Assembly (NCBI RefSeq): GCF_021917145.1
Contig: NW_025813730.1
Span: forward strand, 1-64,000
Length of the DNA: 64,000 nucleotides
Reading direction: 5' to 3'
DNA from: Hypomesus transpacificus
Lineage: Eukaryota; Chordata; Actinopteri; Osmeriformes; Osmeridae
In this document: piece by piece, positions 1 through 16,900 of the stretch
Numbering within the stretch: position 1 is the first letter of the stretch
Layout: every line of letters begins with the position of its first letter
Notes under the pieces: model-generated
What the model was told of the DNA's origin: nothing
Database searches by the model: none
The model's input: the letters and a program-made list of their open reading frames with translations, nothing else
Program-made: the position numbers and the translations under genes

Positions 1-166
1 ACAGCTATTAGAGCACTGAAGCTATGTTGGGCTGCTATACTTCAAACATTATATACTCTGCCATGTTGCTAATCAACAAATGTGGAGATGTGGATGTATA
101 AAACTGTATGTGCATTACGTGGATGAAGGTGGCCAGAGATGACTTGGTCATGATGAGGTAACTTAC

Positions 167-4416
<4,250 letters not shown>

Positions 4417-4446
4417 GTTAACCCTGCGAGAGCGTGGCTGTGTGCA

Positions 4447-4462
4447 GCTGTATATATACACC
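4447..4462 (-). promoter_or_regulatory. TATA-like run upstream of anpep start
   Basis: A tatatatac run lies about 35-45 bases upstream of the anpep ATG on the minus strand. It could be a TATA box giving a very short leader. Alternatively the sequence ctctcgcag just before the ATG could be a 3' splice site for a leader exon further up, which would make the TATA match accidental. Not decidable from sequence. Confidence 0.25.
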
Positions 4463-5539
4463 ATGAGCAGGCCCTCCTCCCACCAGAAACAATAGATCAT
4501 CCATTTATTCAAGCCTCGTCTGGTGGAGACACTGTAGATGCCCTACGGACGGAGAGAGGAGGGAGATGGACACAAACTGAGAAGTGGAGGATCATTCTGA
4601 CATGGCAGATTCATGAAAAGTATTACCCATTAAATCAAGTGGGCCTATCTAATCAAAAACAAAACTATCTGATAGTCAATGACGATTCTAGTTAAACCAG
4701 ACTTTGAGGGCATACAATCTGTCCCGATGACGGAAAGCAGAAAATAAAAAATATTTTTATTGAATCAAGTACTAAGTAGTCAAGTATTGAATCAATTAAA
4801 AGTTCACCTCATATGATTGTCGCAATCAGTATCTTTCAGAGTTCTATGTGAAACTGAGTGCATGAGACTTATAAAACACAACTGTGAGTCCTTTTAGGTT
4901 CCCAAGCACCAAAACAATGTGAAGGATTTTGTGTAAGCCACTGTTGCTTAATAGTCCATGTTTAACTGGTCGAGGACAGCCCATCTTTTCAACTGCATTC
5001 ATGAAACTGAATCTGAAAAGAATCCCTGTAAAAGATGTGATCATGCTGTCTGTACACTGTCTCAGGGCTTGACTGAGTGGCATGATGCAAATGCACACAG
5101 CAGCACCAGGAAACTGCAGATCACATTTGCTTTTGTCTCTGAAACCTTGATCATGGCATCTGCTGAATTGAAAAGTGATGAATCGAAACTCAGATTTAGC
5201 TGTAAATGATTTTTTATTTATGACCTATGGTGGCAACTGAATTAGGATACTGGACATAATTAAATCATATAAAATGCAACAAGAGGAACATCCACCCCCA
5301 CGTTCTGTAGACAACAAGAGAAGGGACAAGCTGCACTATGTTTCCCTCCTGTCCTTTTATGATGTGTGGACTACTAAAGATCCCTTTTACAATACAAGTC
5401 CATAAACCCTTGCAGTGGTTTGTTGCACTGTGTTAACATACACCTCTCACTGATAAACGGCTCATCGGTTGGTTCTATCAGCAAGGAGAAGAGATAACGT
5501 TATCATAAACTGTTACGGGAACAGCTTCAAAAAAGGAAC

Positions 5540-5897
5540 TCAATACAATTCTGCAATTATTAAAATGAAACCAGTGGTGTAGTTTAGGATGAAATATATA
5601 TATATATATATATTTTTATTTTTTATTTATAAACTTACAATTGGCCAACAACCAGCCCATAAAGCAGGGTCAGCAGGCCATTGGTTCATTTTCCTTACTG
5701 ACACTGGGCTGGCCCAATCACATCTCTTAACTCTTTTGGTGTACTGGTGGGTGGTGTCCGACCGATTGTGGTGAGCCGGTCTGAGCAAAAATGCCAGGGC
5801 CATTTATTGGTCCCAGTCCAGCCCTGCTTACAGCTGGCAGACTCAATACAATCTGTAATTATTCAAATGAGACTAGTGGTGTCGTTTAGGATGAAGT
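5540..5897. repeat. Direct repeat flanking a ~250-bp segment
   Basis: The motif ctcaatacaatt...ccagtggtgtagtttaggatga at 5540-5592 recurs with about 85-90% identity at 5845-5897 in the same direction. The 250 bp between contains an (AT)n tract and an unrecognised, possibly mobile, segment. Confidence 0.6.
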
Positions 5898-7439
5898 AGT
5901 GGGCATTCTGTCCATCTACCTCCTCTCCTTAGTGCGCAGACAGAGTGGGCATCACAAGGACAACACAAAAGGTACAAGACTGAGTTCCCGATGAGTGGAA
6001 CATACAATAAAAAAGATGGAAGTATTCCTATCAATGTGTACTTTTCTCCACCAAAGCCAAGAAACAATAAGTTCTGGATTGTAAGAGGCTTGCAAAAGCT
6101 GAATTGGTTTATGAGTTCTTTCCACTGTGACCCTGCACCCTGATTCTGCATGCAACCTTTGCCATATGAATATCTTCACAGAAACTTCTAGAAGACTTCA
6201 AAGATGTGGAGATAGAGTATCAGCAAGTTTAGATGGGGAGATAAAGTCATAACAGCAGACTAAAACACAGTTATGACATCATGTCAGATTTTATTTTGCA
6301 CGTGTAAAGAGACCTTAACTGATTAAGACAACACTATTAAAAGTACTAACATGTCAGTACTAACACTAAGCTGTTGTTGTAGCTTTGGCCTTGACAGAGA
6401 GGAGGGTAATGTTTTCAGGCAGCAAAATAATGTGTGTTTTCACACATGGTGGTAGTTGGGACAACTGCCTGTATGTTGTCAATGGGAGGCAAGAGGTAAG
6501 AACTCTCATGAATGAATCTCATCTGCAGGTGAACACATCTGGACAAAAAAAATGAACTTGAGATAAGCACTTGAGATAAGCACTAGAGAAAACAAATTTA
6601 GTTTGATAAAATCGACGTCTAACAAATAAAAAAAAACCTTCCCCCTGAACTTGTAACCAAAACATGAAACACCGAAACTTAAATGTTCCAGTACTTTGTG
6701 TGCCTTCCAGCTGAATATATCTTACCTTTGTTGTTCACAGGAACAGGAGGGAAGGCTAAGATCCACTGCTCTGTTTTACCTCAGTGTAAAAAGGAATGTT
6801 TTTTCAGAAAGAATTCAAGAATTTTCTTGTTAGCCTTAAAGCTGAAGGGATTAGTTTCTGTACTGGACAGAACTGTGGCCCACATCTCATTACTACGTCT
6901 CCAATAACCTGCAGTAAATTACTGTAGCCCTCCTCTGCCAGCAAATCAGTAACAAAGAGTCTTTAATAAATTGGTAAGCCATCAGTCAGACCTTCTCTGG
7001 CCCTGAATGGCCTTTAAGAATACTGAACAAATGCTGGCTATTGGAGCTGAATCTTTGGTTGGTAACAGTTTGGTTTGGTCAGAATACCACAAAGAGAACA
7101 CAGAAAAACCATTTCACTTTAATTTAAAAGAACTGTGTTCATCTGTTCTTCATACAGCATGTACCCTCTCTGCTTCCCTCCAAACTAGGTACTTGTGTTA
7201 CCATGATATACCACTGCAGAATGTGAACATTTCACTTTGAGTACAATTCCTGTACGATGCTTAGTGTGTGAAATGCTATATGGAACAGCTTCCAGTAAGA
7301 GGAGTGAAGTGATAGGATGAGGTAAAGATGAGCGCTAAACCTAACCCACTAAATAAACATGAGTTTTTTCTATTTATTTATATTTAGAATCTAGTTTTTG
7401 GATCTCACATTAGTGGGATAATCAGGGTGGATGTGAAAG

Positions 7440-7860
7440 GGTATGTAGATGAGTTAGCTGAAGATGAGTTAGCTGTAGATGAGTTAGCTGTAGAGGAGTT
7501 AGCTGTAGAGGAGTTAGCTGTAGATGAGTTAGCTGTAGAGGAGTTAGCTGTAGAGGAGTTAGCTGTAGAGGAGTTAGCTGTAGAGGAGTTAGCTGTAGAT
7601 GAGTTAGCTGTAGAGGAGTTAGCTGTAGATGAGTTAGCTGTAGAGGAGTTAGCTGTAGATGAGTTAGCTGTAGATGAGTTAGCTGTAGAGGAGTTAGCTG
7701 TAGATGAGTTAGCTGTAGATGAGTTAGCTGTAGATGAGTTAGCTGTAGAGGAGTTAGCTGTAGAGGAGTTAGCTGAAGATGAGTTAGCTGTAGAGGAGTT
7801 AGCTGAAGATGAGTTAGCTGTAGAGGAGTTAGCTGTAGATGAGTTAGCTGAAGATTAGTT
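7440..7860. repeat. 15-bp minisatellite (gagttagctgtagag / gatgagttagctgta)
   Basis: About 28 copies of a 15-bp unit alternating two variants (gagttagctgtagag and gagttagctgtagat). Because the unit is a multiple of three, both strands are open (DELAVEELAV one way, LQLTHLQLTP the other). There is no start context, no splice signal and no flanking coding sequence, so I treat it as noncoding. Confidence 0.93.
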
Positions 7861-9282
7861 AGCTGGGACTGCTGACATCTCAACCCAGCCATTGGCAACG
7901 GTCTCAAAGTGAAAAACAGAGACAGGCATTAACAAGAGGTTACAGCAGGGCTCAAATTGACCTTTGGTGCGATTAAAGTTCAGTTTATGACTTTCTGAAG
8001 CATTAAATATATATATAACCATGTTATACAACCCAGTCCCTCGAGTGTCTGAGTCACCACCCAGCAATCTGCTCGGCCTAGGTCAGAGGTCATGAGCATC
8101 CTGGCTCTTCATCCAACCTGACAACACCATGGCACACATGACTGAGCAGCAAACCTGACAACACTTATGCTTTTATGATCATGACCATGGGAGCGCTTAT
8201 CTGGAATTTATTCTTTAGAAACAACCTCCAGGACACAAATAATTGTGACCAAAGTTCTAAGCATCTAGTATTTCATCGTTTCTAGAAATCTTTGACAGTA
8301 TTTCTAGTGTTTTCAGTTATACTTGTCAATTTTGCACAACCAATGACTTTTTCCACTGTCATCGTCACAAATCATTAAAGGACATGTCATTTTGGTGATC
8401 TTCTAAATGTTGACCTTGGACCTAAGAACACAATGAATCCAACTTGTCCTTGAGATGGTTGTGAGAGCAGACTGTAGAGGATATCTTCACACAGTAAGAT
8501 AACCAATTCTAAACTTCCAAGACAGGGTGAGCAGTCGTAGATGTCAATTGGGCATAAACAGTAGTTTGGGGCAGGTGAACAAAACAATTAATCGCACAGA
8601 ACTGAGTGCCTTCTAGGATTGTATGACTCAATTCAATTTCAATTTATTTGATCAAGAGGGACACTGTACACTGGAGTCTGGTCAACTGTTTCTGGACAAA
8701 GACCCTTTGTCACTAGCAACAGGTGCACAAATACTGCTAAAGTACATGTTTTGGTCCCTTACTATTGTTCTGTTCCCGTGTTCGCTGGTCACAGTAATGT
8801 TTACTTTATACCGCTAGGGGGCGGTCTGGTCACTGTCGGAACTAACTGGTGTGCTTCTATGTTCTTTGGTACCGATGTCCTGCCTCTTAATTTTCCCAAA
8901 ACAGTCTCGGAAGTAACGCAGTTGTTCAACTAACAAAGTGCCAGCCTTCGGACTTTCACTTAAGACTCTGAAATTGCTGGGCTACCGGGGGCTAAAGTGT
9001 CGATAGGTTGAAAGTTGGCTTCAGCAGAAAATACTCGACAGCTTTCTATAATCGGCTCTAAGTCCCACGAACCTGTATGAATGCGTATTAGGCCTACTTA
9101 AAATCTTGATTTAGGTAGCTGACAAGAAACATTTCATTTTTTCCACAATAAAGATGAACCCATGGGTGTAAGGGAAAAGGGGAAATCATTTTAAATGAGT
9201 CCGTTTTTAAACGCTGTAGGCTACTGTAAGAGACAGCTGGACAGTTCCGTAAAGACCTGGCAAACGAAACAAAATATAACGG

Positions 9283-12200
9283 TGGATAGTCGCAACTTTA
9301 GCCGAGTTACGTACGGAGTCGGTCCGTGTACCTTGTGGCCATTGGTTTTTCTATTTTGCAACCGGTGTTGACAAACGCAATATAGGGCCGTAATATCGTT
9401 TTGTCATTTTAGTAACTCAAACACACTTTAGTATTACGGCTTGTTTTTGGTTGTTTCGTTTTTTTTTAAATAATGAAATAACCATATAACACAAATGGTA
9501 TAACGAGCCATTAATCGTTGTTTTGATTATTCCATATCCTTTATGCTAATATCTGCAACAACAAAAAAATAGCCTCGTAATATCGATTTGTTCATTTTGG
9601 ATGTCAGAACCAGATTATGGGGAAAGGCTTGGTTTCCGTTGTTTTGTTTCATTTTGGAATTACGGAATATCCATATAACACAAACGGTATAACGAGCCAT
9701 TTAGCCTACTCGTTTGTTTGATCGGCCGTATTGTGCATACTGGCACAAGTGAAAAAGAGAGGGAGAGATGCTAAACGATTGGGAGTGTTATTACTTCCGA
9801 ACACCAGAGGGCAGCAACGACCTGTGATCTGTATGCCTACACTCTTGACGACATAGCAGCAGGTTCTTTAGTAGAAGACCCACACCAAACTGGAAGCACA
9901 TGTTGACCGAGTTTGCTACTTGCTACTTAGTTAATAAATCTTTGATGAACCCAAGTTTCTTTAATATATATTAGAAACATTACAAGACGGGGCTCCAGTG
10001 TGTGTTCAAACAAGGCCAAAAGGGCCCGATGGTATCAGTTGAAAAAGACAATCACACCTGTGCAAGAAACCCTCCCCAACCATCCCTCCCCCCACCTAAA
10101 TTACCTTTCAGCTCTGTTGTACGTTTTAATGAAGTGCATTGAGGCAATCAGTGAGGAAATCTTCCCTTTTTTAAAATAAAAAACATATTTTCCATCAATG
10201 TACAACACTACACTTGTTTAGCCAACATCAATGCATTCCTGCTGTTACACACCATTTTAAAATGTCCTGAGAAAGGAAATTACTGTTCTGCTTGTGACGA
10301 TTCGTATAGTAGCCTATCCTTCTGTGCTTAAAGTTAGTATACTAGCTTGAGACCACCGTAGCCACAGGAATGAGAATGAATGCAATTAGAGGGGCGGCTG
10401 GGTCTACATACAATTTTTCTTGTTGTTTGTTCGTAATTTAAATATTAAGTTAGTTCCAACCAAGTAGGCCTACTTTAATTGTACAGGAGGCATTCCATGA
10501 GTGCTGATATTTGACAGCCTCAGACAGCATGTCTGCCACTGGGCCTTATGAAAAGGCTCTTGTCTTGATTTGCAATGTAGCTAGGCGAGGTTCTAGACCA
10601 TGAGGGGGGGGGGGGCAGTTACATTGGGGCCAGTGGTGCTGTTAAAGGGGCCAGTTACATTAAACATTATTTTTGTCATATCGTTTTCTTCATTGCAGTG
10701 CAAGCATAAACAGGCAAAAGCAATGGCACCCCCAGAAATGTTTTATAGGAGTGGCCAGATGGGGCCACTGAAATCTTGGGGTGGCACTCCAAAATCAAAA
10801 GCCATATCTGAATTTCAGGGATTGTATTATGCTGTTGTAGTATATAAGTTAGTTGAAAACAGCAGTGGGCTGGGAAAGGGTGATGGGATCTCAGTGTGGA
10901 GAGATATATGGATTGATATGCTGGATTGTTTTGATATACAGTACACAGTCATCTTTTATGCAGGATACAGAGAGAATAGAGTATAGAGACTTAAACAATT
11001 GGAAAGCGTGAGAAGGTAAAGTGAGTGGAGAAAAAGAGAAGCAGAAAAGTGCAACACCCTCCCATTACCATTATCTCTAATTCACTCATCTGTGTTGTAT
11101 GTCTGCAACCTGCTATAGCATGGGCCTACACACACGTTATTAAAGTCATTGGACTTGTGTGGGGAGGATTTGACAAGTGTGATGACTGTATTCCTCCACA
11201 GATACCATGGGCTTGGATATGGAGTTGGACCAGTTACTATTCACTTTGACTTGATGCCTGTGACCTGTGAAGAATGAATGGCACCATTCAATGGTGAAGG
11301 GCTATAACCCAGGGTTGATTGCAACTGGTGTTGGAAAACACATGTAGTAGGGCAGAATAGAGGAACTGGTTTGGTCCCTGGTTAGTCCCCAAAAATGTTG
11401 CAGAAACAGCTGAAAATATGACATAGCATTGCATCAAGGCCCAATTGGAGCAGAATTCATAGGTTATTTACAATTGTAGTAGGCCAAAAGATTTGTTTTA
11501 AAAGTTCAAGGGTGTAATTTGTTGGATATAAAAGGTGTAGCACAGACAAATGAAATCTGATTTTCCTGGGAACCCTCTCGTTGCTGCTCCGTGTTGTTTA
11601 TGGACTTTGAAGAAGTTGAATTTGGACATTGAATATGTTCAGAACTTTGAAAACAGTATCCACAACAGTGCCTCTGTCAGTTGTGTGTCTATGTAAAATG
11701 CAAAGGTAGCCCTCATGACCTCAACTTGCTCACTATGATTGCGTGGAGTGTTTCTTGCAAGGGTATGATTACCTTTTTCAACCGATGCCGTCTGACACTT
11801 TTGGCCTTGTTTGAACACACACTGGAGCCCCGTCTTGTTATGTTTCTAATATATTTTAAAGAAACTTGGGTTCATCAAAGATTTATTAATTAAGTAGCAA
11901 CTAGAAAACTCGGTCAACATGTGCCTCCAGTTTGGTGTGTGTCTTTTACTAAAGAACCTGCTGGTAATTCTTCAAGATTGTAGGCCTACAGATCACAGGA
12001 CATTTTTTTTTTAGCTAGTCGTTGCTGCCCTCTGGTGTTCGATAGTAATAACACCCCCAATCATTACACGTCCCGTTTGTGTTATATGGATATTCCGTAA
12101 TTCCAAAATTAAACAAAACAACGGAAACCAAGCCTTTACCCATAATCTGGTTCTGACATCCAAAATGGACAAAACGATATTACGAGGCTATTATTCATTT

Positions 12201-12487
12201 TTTGCAGATATTAGCATAAAGGATATGGAATAATCAAAACAACGATTAATGGCTCGTTATACCATTTGTGTTATATTGTTATTTCATTATTCCCAAAAAA
12301 CAAAACAACCAAAAACATGCCGTAATACTTAAATGTGTGTTTGAGTTACTAAAATGACAAAACGATATTACGGCCCTATTTTGCGTTTGTCAACACGGGT
12401 TGCAAAATAGAAAAACCAATGGCCACAAGGTACACGGACCGGAGTCAAAGGGTATTCAGAGTAGCTGAAAATAGTTGGCGACTTAAC
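9283..12487. mobile_element. Fold-back element with ~0.7-kb inverted arms
   Basis: The left arm (about 9316-10085) and right arm (about 11735-12446) are inverted copies with only small indels. For example ggtccgtgtaccttgtggcc at 9319 appears as its reverse complement at 12419, and gttcaaacaaggccaaaag at 9994 as its complement near 11798. Weaker similarity may extend outward to about 9283 and 12487. The arms contain internal sub-repeats (motifs cataacacaa.ggtataacga and gtaatatcg.tttgt). The 1.65 kb between them has no convincing coding sequence. This looks like a nonautonomous DNA element or fold-back transposon; the family and target duplication are not identified. Confidence 0.8.
10086..11734. 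other. Interior of the fold-back element
   Basis: Noncoding by inspection: a G10 run near 10603, AT-rich sequence and a few short open frames without recognisable motifs. No transposase-like DDE or zinc-finger pattern is visible. Confidence 0.55.
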
Positions 12488-13680
12488 ATCAGATGTGTGA
12501 TATCTTGCCAGCTAAAAACGTATGTTGTATAAAACCAATTACTTTAGCGCCGCAAGCCCTGGTTCATAAAACAAGTACCACGGCCGGGAAATTGTCATCT
12601 GTATCGAGGCGCTATGTTATAAATTGTTGAACTGTATTTTAGTTCCCTCGAATCCCAGACGTGCGGCCGAATATGGGACTTGCAGTCAACTTCAATTTGA
12701 TTTGTGCCCTAGACTATTTTCCATAAAAATATACAATTCCAACATACTCAAAAGATAGCTGAATCAATGTAACGATAATGAGGTTAGAGATGGTCCTCCT
12801 CTTCGGCACCGACAAAGCAACATTAAATCTCACATGAGAAGATCAAGTCAACCCTAAAAATCTGATGCTGGATTCACGGTCCCAAAACCTGCTGATGTGC
12901 TGAAGAATGGAGAGATGATCCCCCTTCGTCACTTTAGGAACTATCAACTAGCAATCACACTGCTAGCGGCCGTTCACATACCAAACAGTCCACCCAACAT
13001 CACACCGTCCATCACTTACTGTTCCAGTACACCTCCACATACAGGGACAACATTCTCTCGGTACAGATTAAAACAGAACAGACATTTATTGTGCCAGGAT
13101 CTACTGTGCAGACTTGGAAACATTATGCAGTGTATCATGTAATTATCAGATACTGAAATTACAGCAGCATGTAGTGAACCCTATCAAATAAAAGGCTAAA
13201 TGGAATGCTTTGTTCAGTAATACTGATTTGGACTATATACGAGGAGGAGGAGGAGGAGAAGGAGGAGGAAGAGGGATGCAGTCCAGTCTTATTAACATAA
13301 TAAACAACCCAAATGCACAGTAGAGTGAAGGAGAGGAGGCCTTATATTACCATAGGAATAAACTGGTATATGGCAAGTACCTATTAGTGGTCTACCTGAA
13401 CTCCATAGCAGGTGACCATGTGATCGTCATGTCCCTGAACTCCATAGCAGGTGACCATGTGATCGTCATGTCTCTGTCTTGTTCAAGACAAGGGGAGGAG
13501 CCTCGTCGGTCCCAACGTCTCTGCGTCACGTGATTAAGACAAGGAAGGCACTGTGTGCCGGCACGTTTTTTCATGTAAAAAAAAAAAGATAGAGAGAGGG
13601 AGGAGGATAGCAGAGCGAGGGGGGGGGGGTGTTCAGACAGAGGGAGGGAGCAGGATAGCAGAGCGGGGGGCATGTTCAGA
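12488..13680. other. Intergenic region downstream of frs2
   Basis: No gene seen. Contains a (GGA)n tract at 13235-13275, a 41-bp direct dimer at about 13396-13477 (core ctgaactccatagcaggtga), and a poly-A/GA-rich stretch around 13575-13640. Confidence 0.55.
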
Positions 13681-13970
13681 CAGAGATAGGGAGCAGGATA
13701 GCAGAGCAGGATAGCAGAGCAGGATAACAGAGCAGGATAGCAGAGCAGGATAGCAGAGCAGGATAGCAGAGCAGGATAGCAGAGCAGGATAGCGTGTTCA
13801 GACAGAGATAGGGAGCAGGATAGCAGAGCAGGATAGCAGAGCAGGATAGCAGAGCAGGATAGCAGAGCAGGATAGCAGAGCAGGATAGCAGAGCAGGATA
13901 GCAGAGCAGGATAGCAGAGCAGGATAGCAGAGCAGGATAGCAGAGCAGGATAGCAGAGCAGGATAGCGTG
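13681..13970. repeat. 13-bp minisatellite directly after the frs2 stop codon
   Basis: About 19 copies of gcaggatagcaga in two blocks, divided by the motif gtgttcagacagagataggg. The last copy ends just outside the stop codon at 13972-13974, so the array is expected to form the start of the frs2 3' untranslated region. Confidence 0.9.
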
Positions 13971-13971
13971 T

Positions 13972-16900
13972 TCAGACAGTGCTCTTAGTGGGCAGCTCCG
14001 TGCTATTGTGTCGCGTTTTCCTGGAGGTGCCGTCGTCGCGTGGCCGAGCCTTCTGCAGGCTGGACATGGCGGCCGTGCGCTCGATGTCGATGAAGGCGTA
14101 CAGCTCGGTGCGGCGTGTGGGCGTGGTGGGGGGCAGCGGGGAGGTGGGAGTGCGAGGGGTGTGGGGGTTGCTGCTGTCTGAGGCCGCCTTGTTGGCCCCG
14201 CCCCCTCCGCCCGTGCTCTCCATCTCCACCTCGATGTAGTTGAGCGTCTTGGCCCAGTCCGGGCCAGGTGGCGGCCGGCGGAAGTCGAAGTTGAAGACGG
14301 AGGGGCCGTCCGTTCGGAGGTGGGCCGTGTCGGGGCGGTGGGCCGTGTCGGGGCGGTGGGCCGTGTCGGGCCGGCGGGCGCTGAGCGGCGCCGTCACGTT
14401 CTCCGTGTTGACGTAGTTGTGCGAGGGCTCCAGCAGTGCTGCGGAGAGGGGGTGGGAGCAGGACAGCTGGAGCAGGCCGTGGTGGTTGTAGCCGTTCACG
14501 GACGGCGTCTTCACCCCGCCCCCTCGCCCGCTCTCCTCCTCCTGCCGGCTGAGCTTGCGAGCCTCCCAGACAGGCGGGAGGGCCGGCAGGTTCTCGTAGT
14601 CCAGCAGGGCCGTCCGCCGCTGGGCTGAGTTGTTGACGTTGTGAAGGTCGGGGGTGAGGGGGGCCGGGCGGACACAGGGAGGAGAGGTGACGGGGTTCGA
14701 AGAGAGGGGAGCCGCCCCGGAGGACGAGCCGTTGGACTGTGTGTGTGAGAGCTGGCTTTTGGCCTCTGTAGAGCCTCCATGTGTGTCCATGTGCTCGTTA
14801 GTCTCACTGGTCTCCCCAGACGAGCCCTCCTCCTCCCCATCGTCCTCCTCCCCCTCGCTGTGCTGCCGTCTCTCCCTGGCCATCAGCTGCCTCTGCACGG
14901 GCGTGGGGCCCAGGACAAAGCGAGCGCCCTGGGACTCCAGGAGCACCTGCGGCTCCGGTTGGGGGGGAGGGGGGTCGGGCCGCGCCCGTGGTGGCGGAGG
15001 GGGGGTTGGGGGCAGCTGGCTCTGGGGCGAACCAGGGCTCTCCAGGGGGCTGGGCACAGCAAGGGGGCTGGGCTGCTCGTCCAACAGGCCTGTGGTGTTC
15101 ACATACGTGTGGATCTAAAGGAGGGGACGGGGGGGGGGGAAAGTCAACATCACAGTCCAGGAACTGGTTCTCATTTCCTACATTGTTCTCTCCGAAAAAC
15201 TATAGATCATGTTGTTTTAACATTAGACACACAATCTGTGCAATCAGATGGTGGTTGAACTCAATAGAAGCTCTGTTGATGATATAATGACTGCTATGAC
15301 ATTGCTTCGGGCTATTCAAATGCAATCTGATTGGACTAGTGCAATGTCCTTTTGTAAAGCTCTCTCTTGGAAGTCGCTTTGGATAAAAGTGTCTGCTAAA
15401 TGAATAAATGTTTGTATTAAATACTTTTGTGATCTGACAAAAGGAGGTGGGTCTCGTAACGTATGCTGCTATATTCCTGCCTCTCGGACCAAACTGGAGT
15501 GATTCATGTCTCCATCGCTTAGTGGAGCCATATAGAGCAAACAAGTCCACACTGCATGTGCTTCAACTTCTTACACTGTCCGGATATCAAGACAAAGACA
15601 CACAGAGATTCCTGGCTTCCCGCCAGCGTGTGTTCATCCAGGTGTGTGTGATGCTAAGGTGTGTGTGTTGCTAAGGTGTGTGTGATGCTAAGGTGTGTGT
15701 GATGCTAAGGTGTGTGTGATGCTAAGGTGTGTGTTGCTAAGATGTGTGTGTCTAAGGTGTGTGTGTTGCTAAGGTGTGTGTTGCTAAGGTGTGTGTGTCT
15801 AAGGTGTGTGTGATGCTAAGGTGTGTGTTGCTAAGGTGTGTGTGATGCTAAGGTGTGTGTGTTGCTAAGGTGTGTGTGTTGCTAAGGTGTGTGTTGCCGT
15901 ACCGCTTCGTCGCCTCCCAGCAGGGGGTGTGTGCTCTCGTCCCCCAGGGATGGCAGCCGTGTGCTGGCCACAGACGGGAGGCGGCTGGAGGGGTGAGACG
16001 GCTCCTCACCTACAGAGGGGGTCCGGCTCACACCGTTGGGCACCGTGGGAACGGAGTAGCCCAGAGCTGCATGCACACACACACACACACACACAGGGTC
16101 GTTAACACATCATGGACTGAACACTCTTTCCTTCATCAGTCAGTAGATGGTATATAAATAAAAAGCCTTTCTGATACAGGAGTCAGGTGGCTGAGCGGTT
16201 AGGGAATCGGGCTAAAATTACATTGTGTCCTTGGGCAAGGCACTTCACCCTACTTGCCTCGGGGGGAATGTTCCTGTACTTACTGTATGTCGCTCTGGAT
16301 AAGAGCGTCTGCTAAATGACTACATGTAAATGATACATCAGCAGAGCACACAGGAGATGCTCATGATAACACTGATGAGGTTTTCGGACATATGGGATAA
16401 AGAGACAGTGTGTGTGTGTGCAGGTGTGTGTGTGTCTCACCTGCAGGAGTGTGTGTGTGTCTCACCTGCAGGAGTGTGTGTGTGTCTCACATGCAGGTGT
16501 GTGTGTGTGTGTCTCACCTGCAGGAGTGTGTGTGTGTGTGGCCTGGTGACTTGGCTCCAGCACGGCCTCCTCCACCACACTGATGCTGTGGCTGTGCATC
16601 ACCTCCTGCAGCATGTTGAAGATCTCCTCAGCACGGGGACACTTGAAGGCAAAGATCCCTGCCAAGCACAAGCGAACACTGTCAGCATCCACAGGAAACT
16701 CATTTTAGTCTCTAGTCATTTCTGTATCCTTATGTTCACCTTTTGGTCTAAACTGGTACAAGATCACAAAGAGTTAGGCCGATATGGTGCTGTGTGCATG
16801 CATGCTGACAAGATACACATTCTCAATGTCTAAATACAAGAAACACAGAACCAAAGGTATGGCAAGACATCAGGGACAAACCACACTGCAAGAGAACACC

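Larger units (their letters stand above)
4417..9280. other. Intergenic region anpep-frs2, left part
   Basis: No gene seen. Open frames are short, start without context and show no domain or codon pattern. Recognisable content: an (AT)n run near 5597-5615, a ~53-bp direct repeat (5540-5592 and 5845-5897) and a minisatellite at 7445-7860. The rest looks like unique noncoding DNA. Confidence 0.6.

Noticed and set aside
7422..7907. Open frames DELAVEELAV and LQLTHLQLTP
   Set aside because: Minisatellite of 15-bp period; no start context, splice sites or non-repeat coding sequence.
14320..15290. Plus-strand frames opposite frs2 last exon
   Set aside because: Antisense shadows of a GC-rich coding exon.
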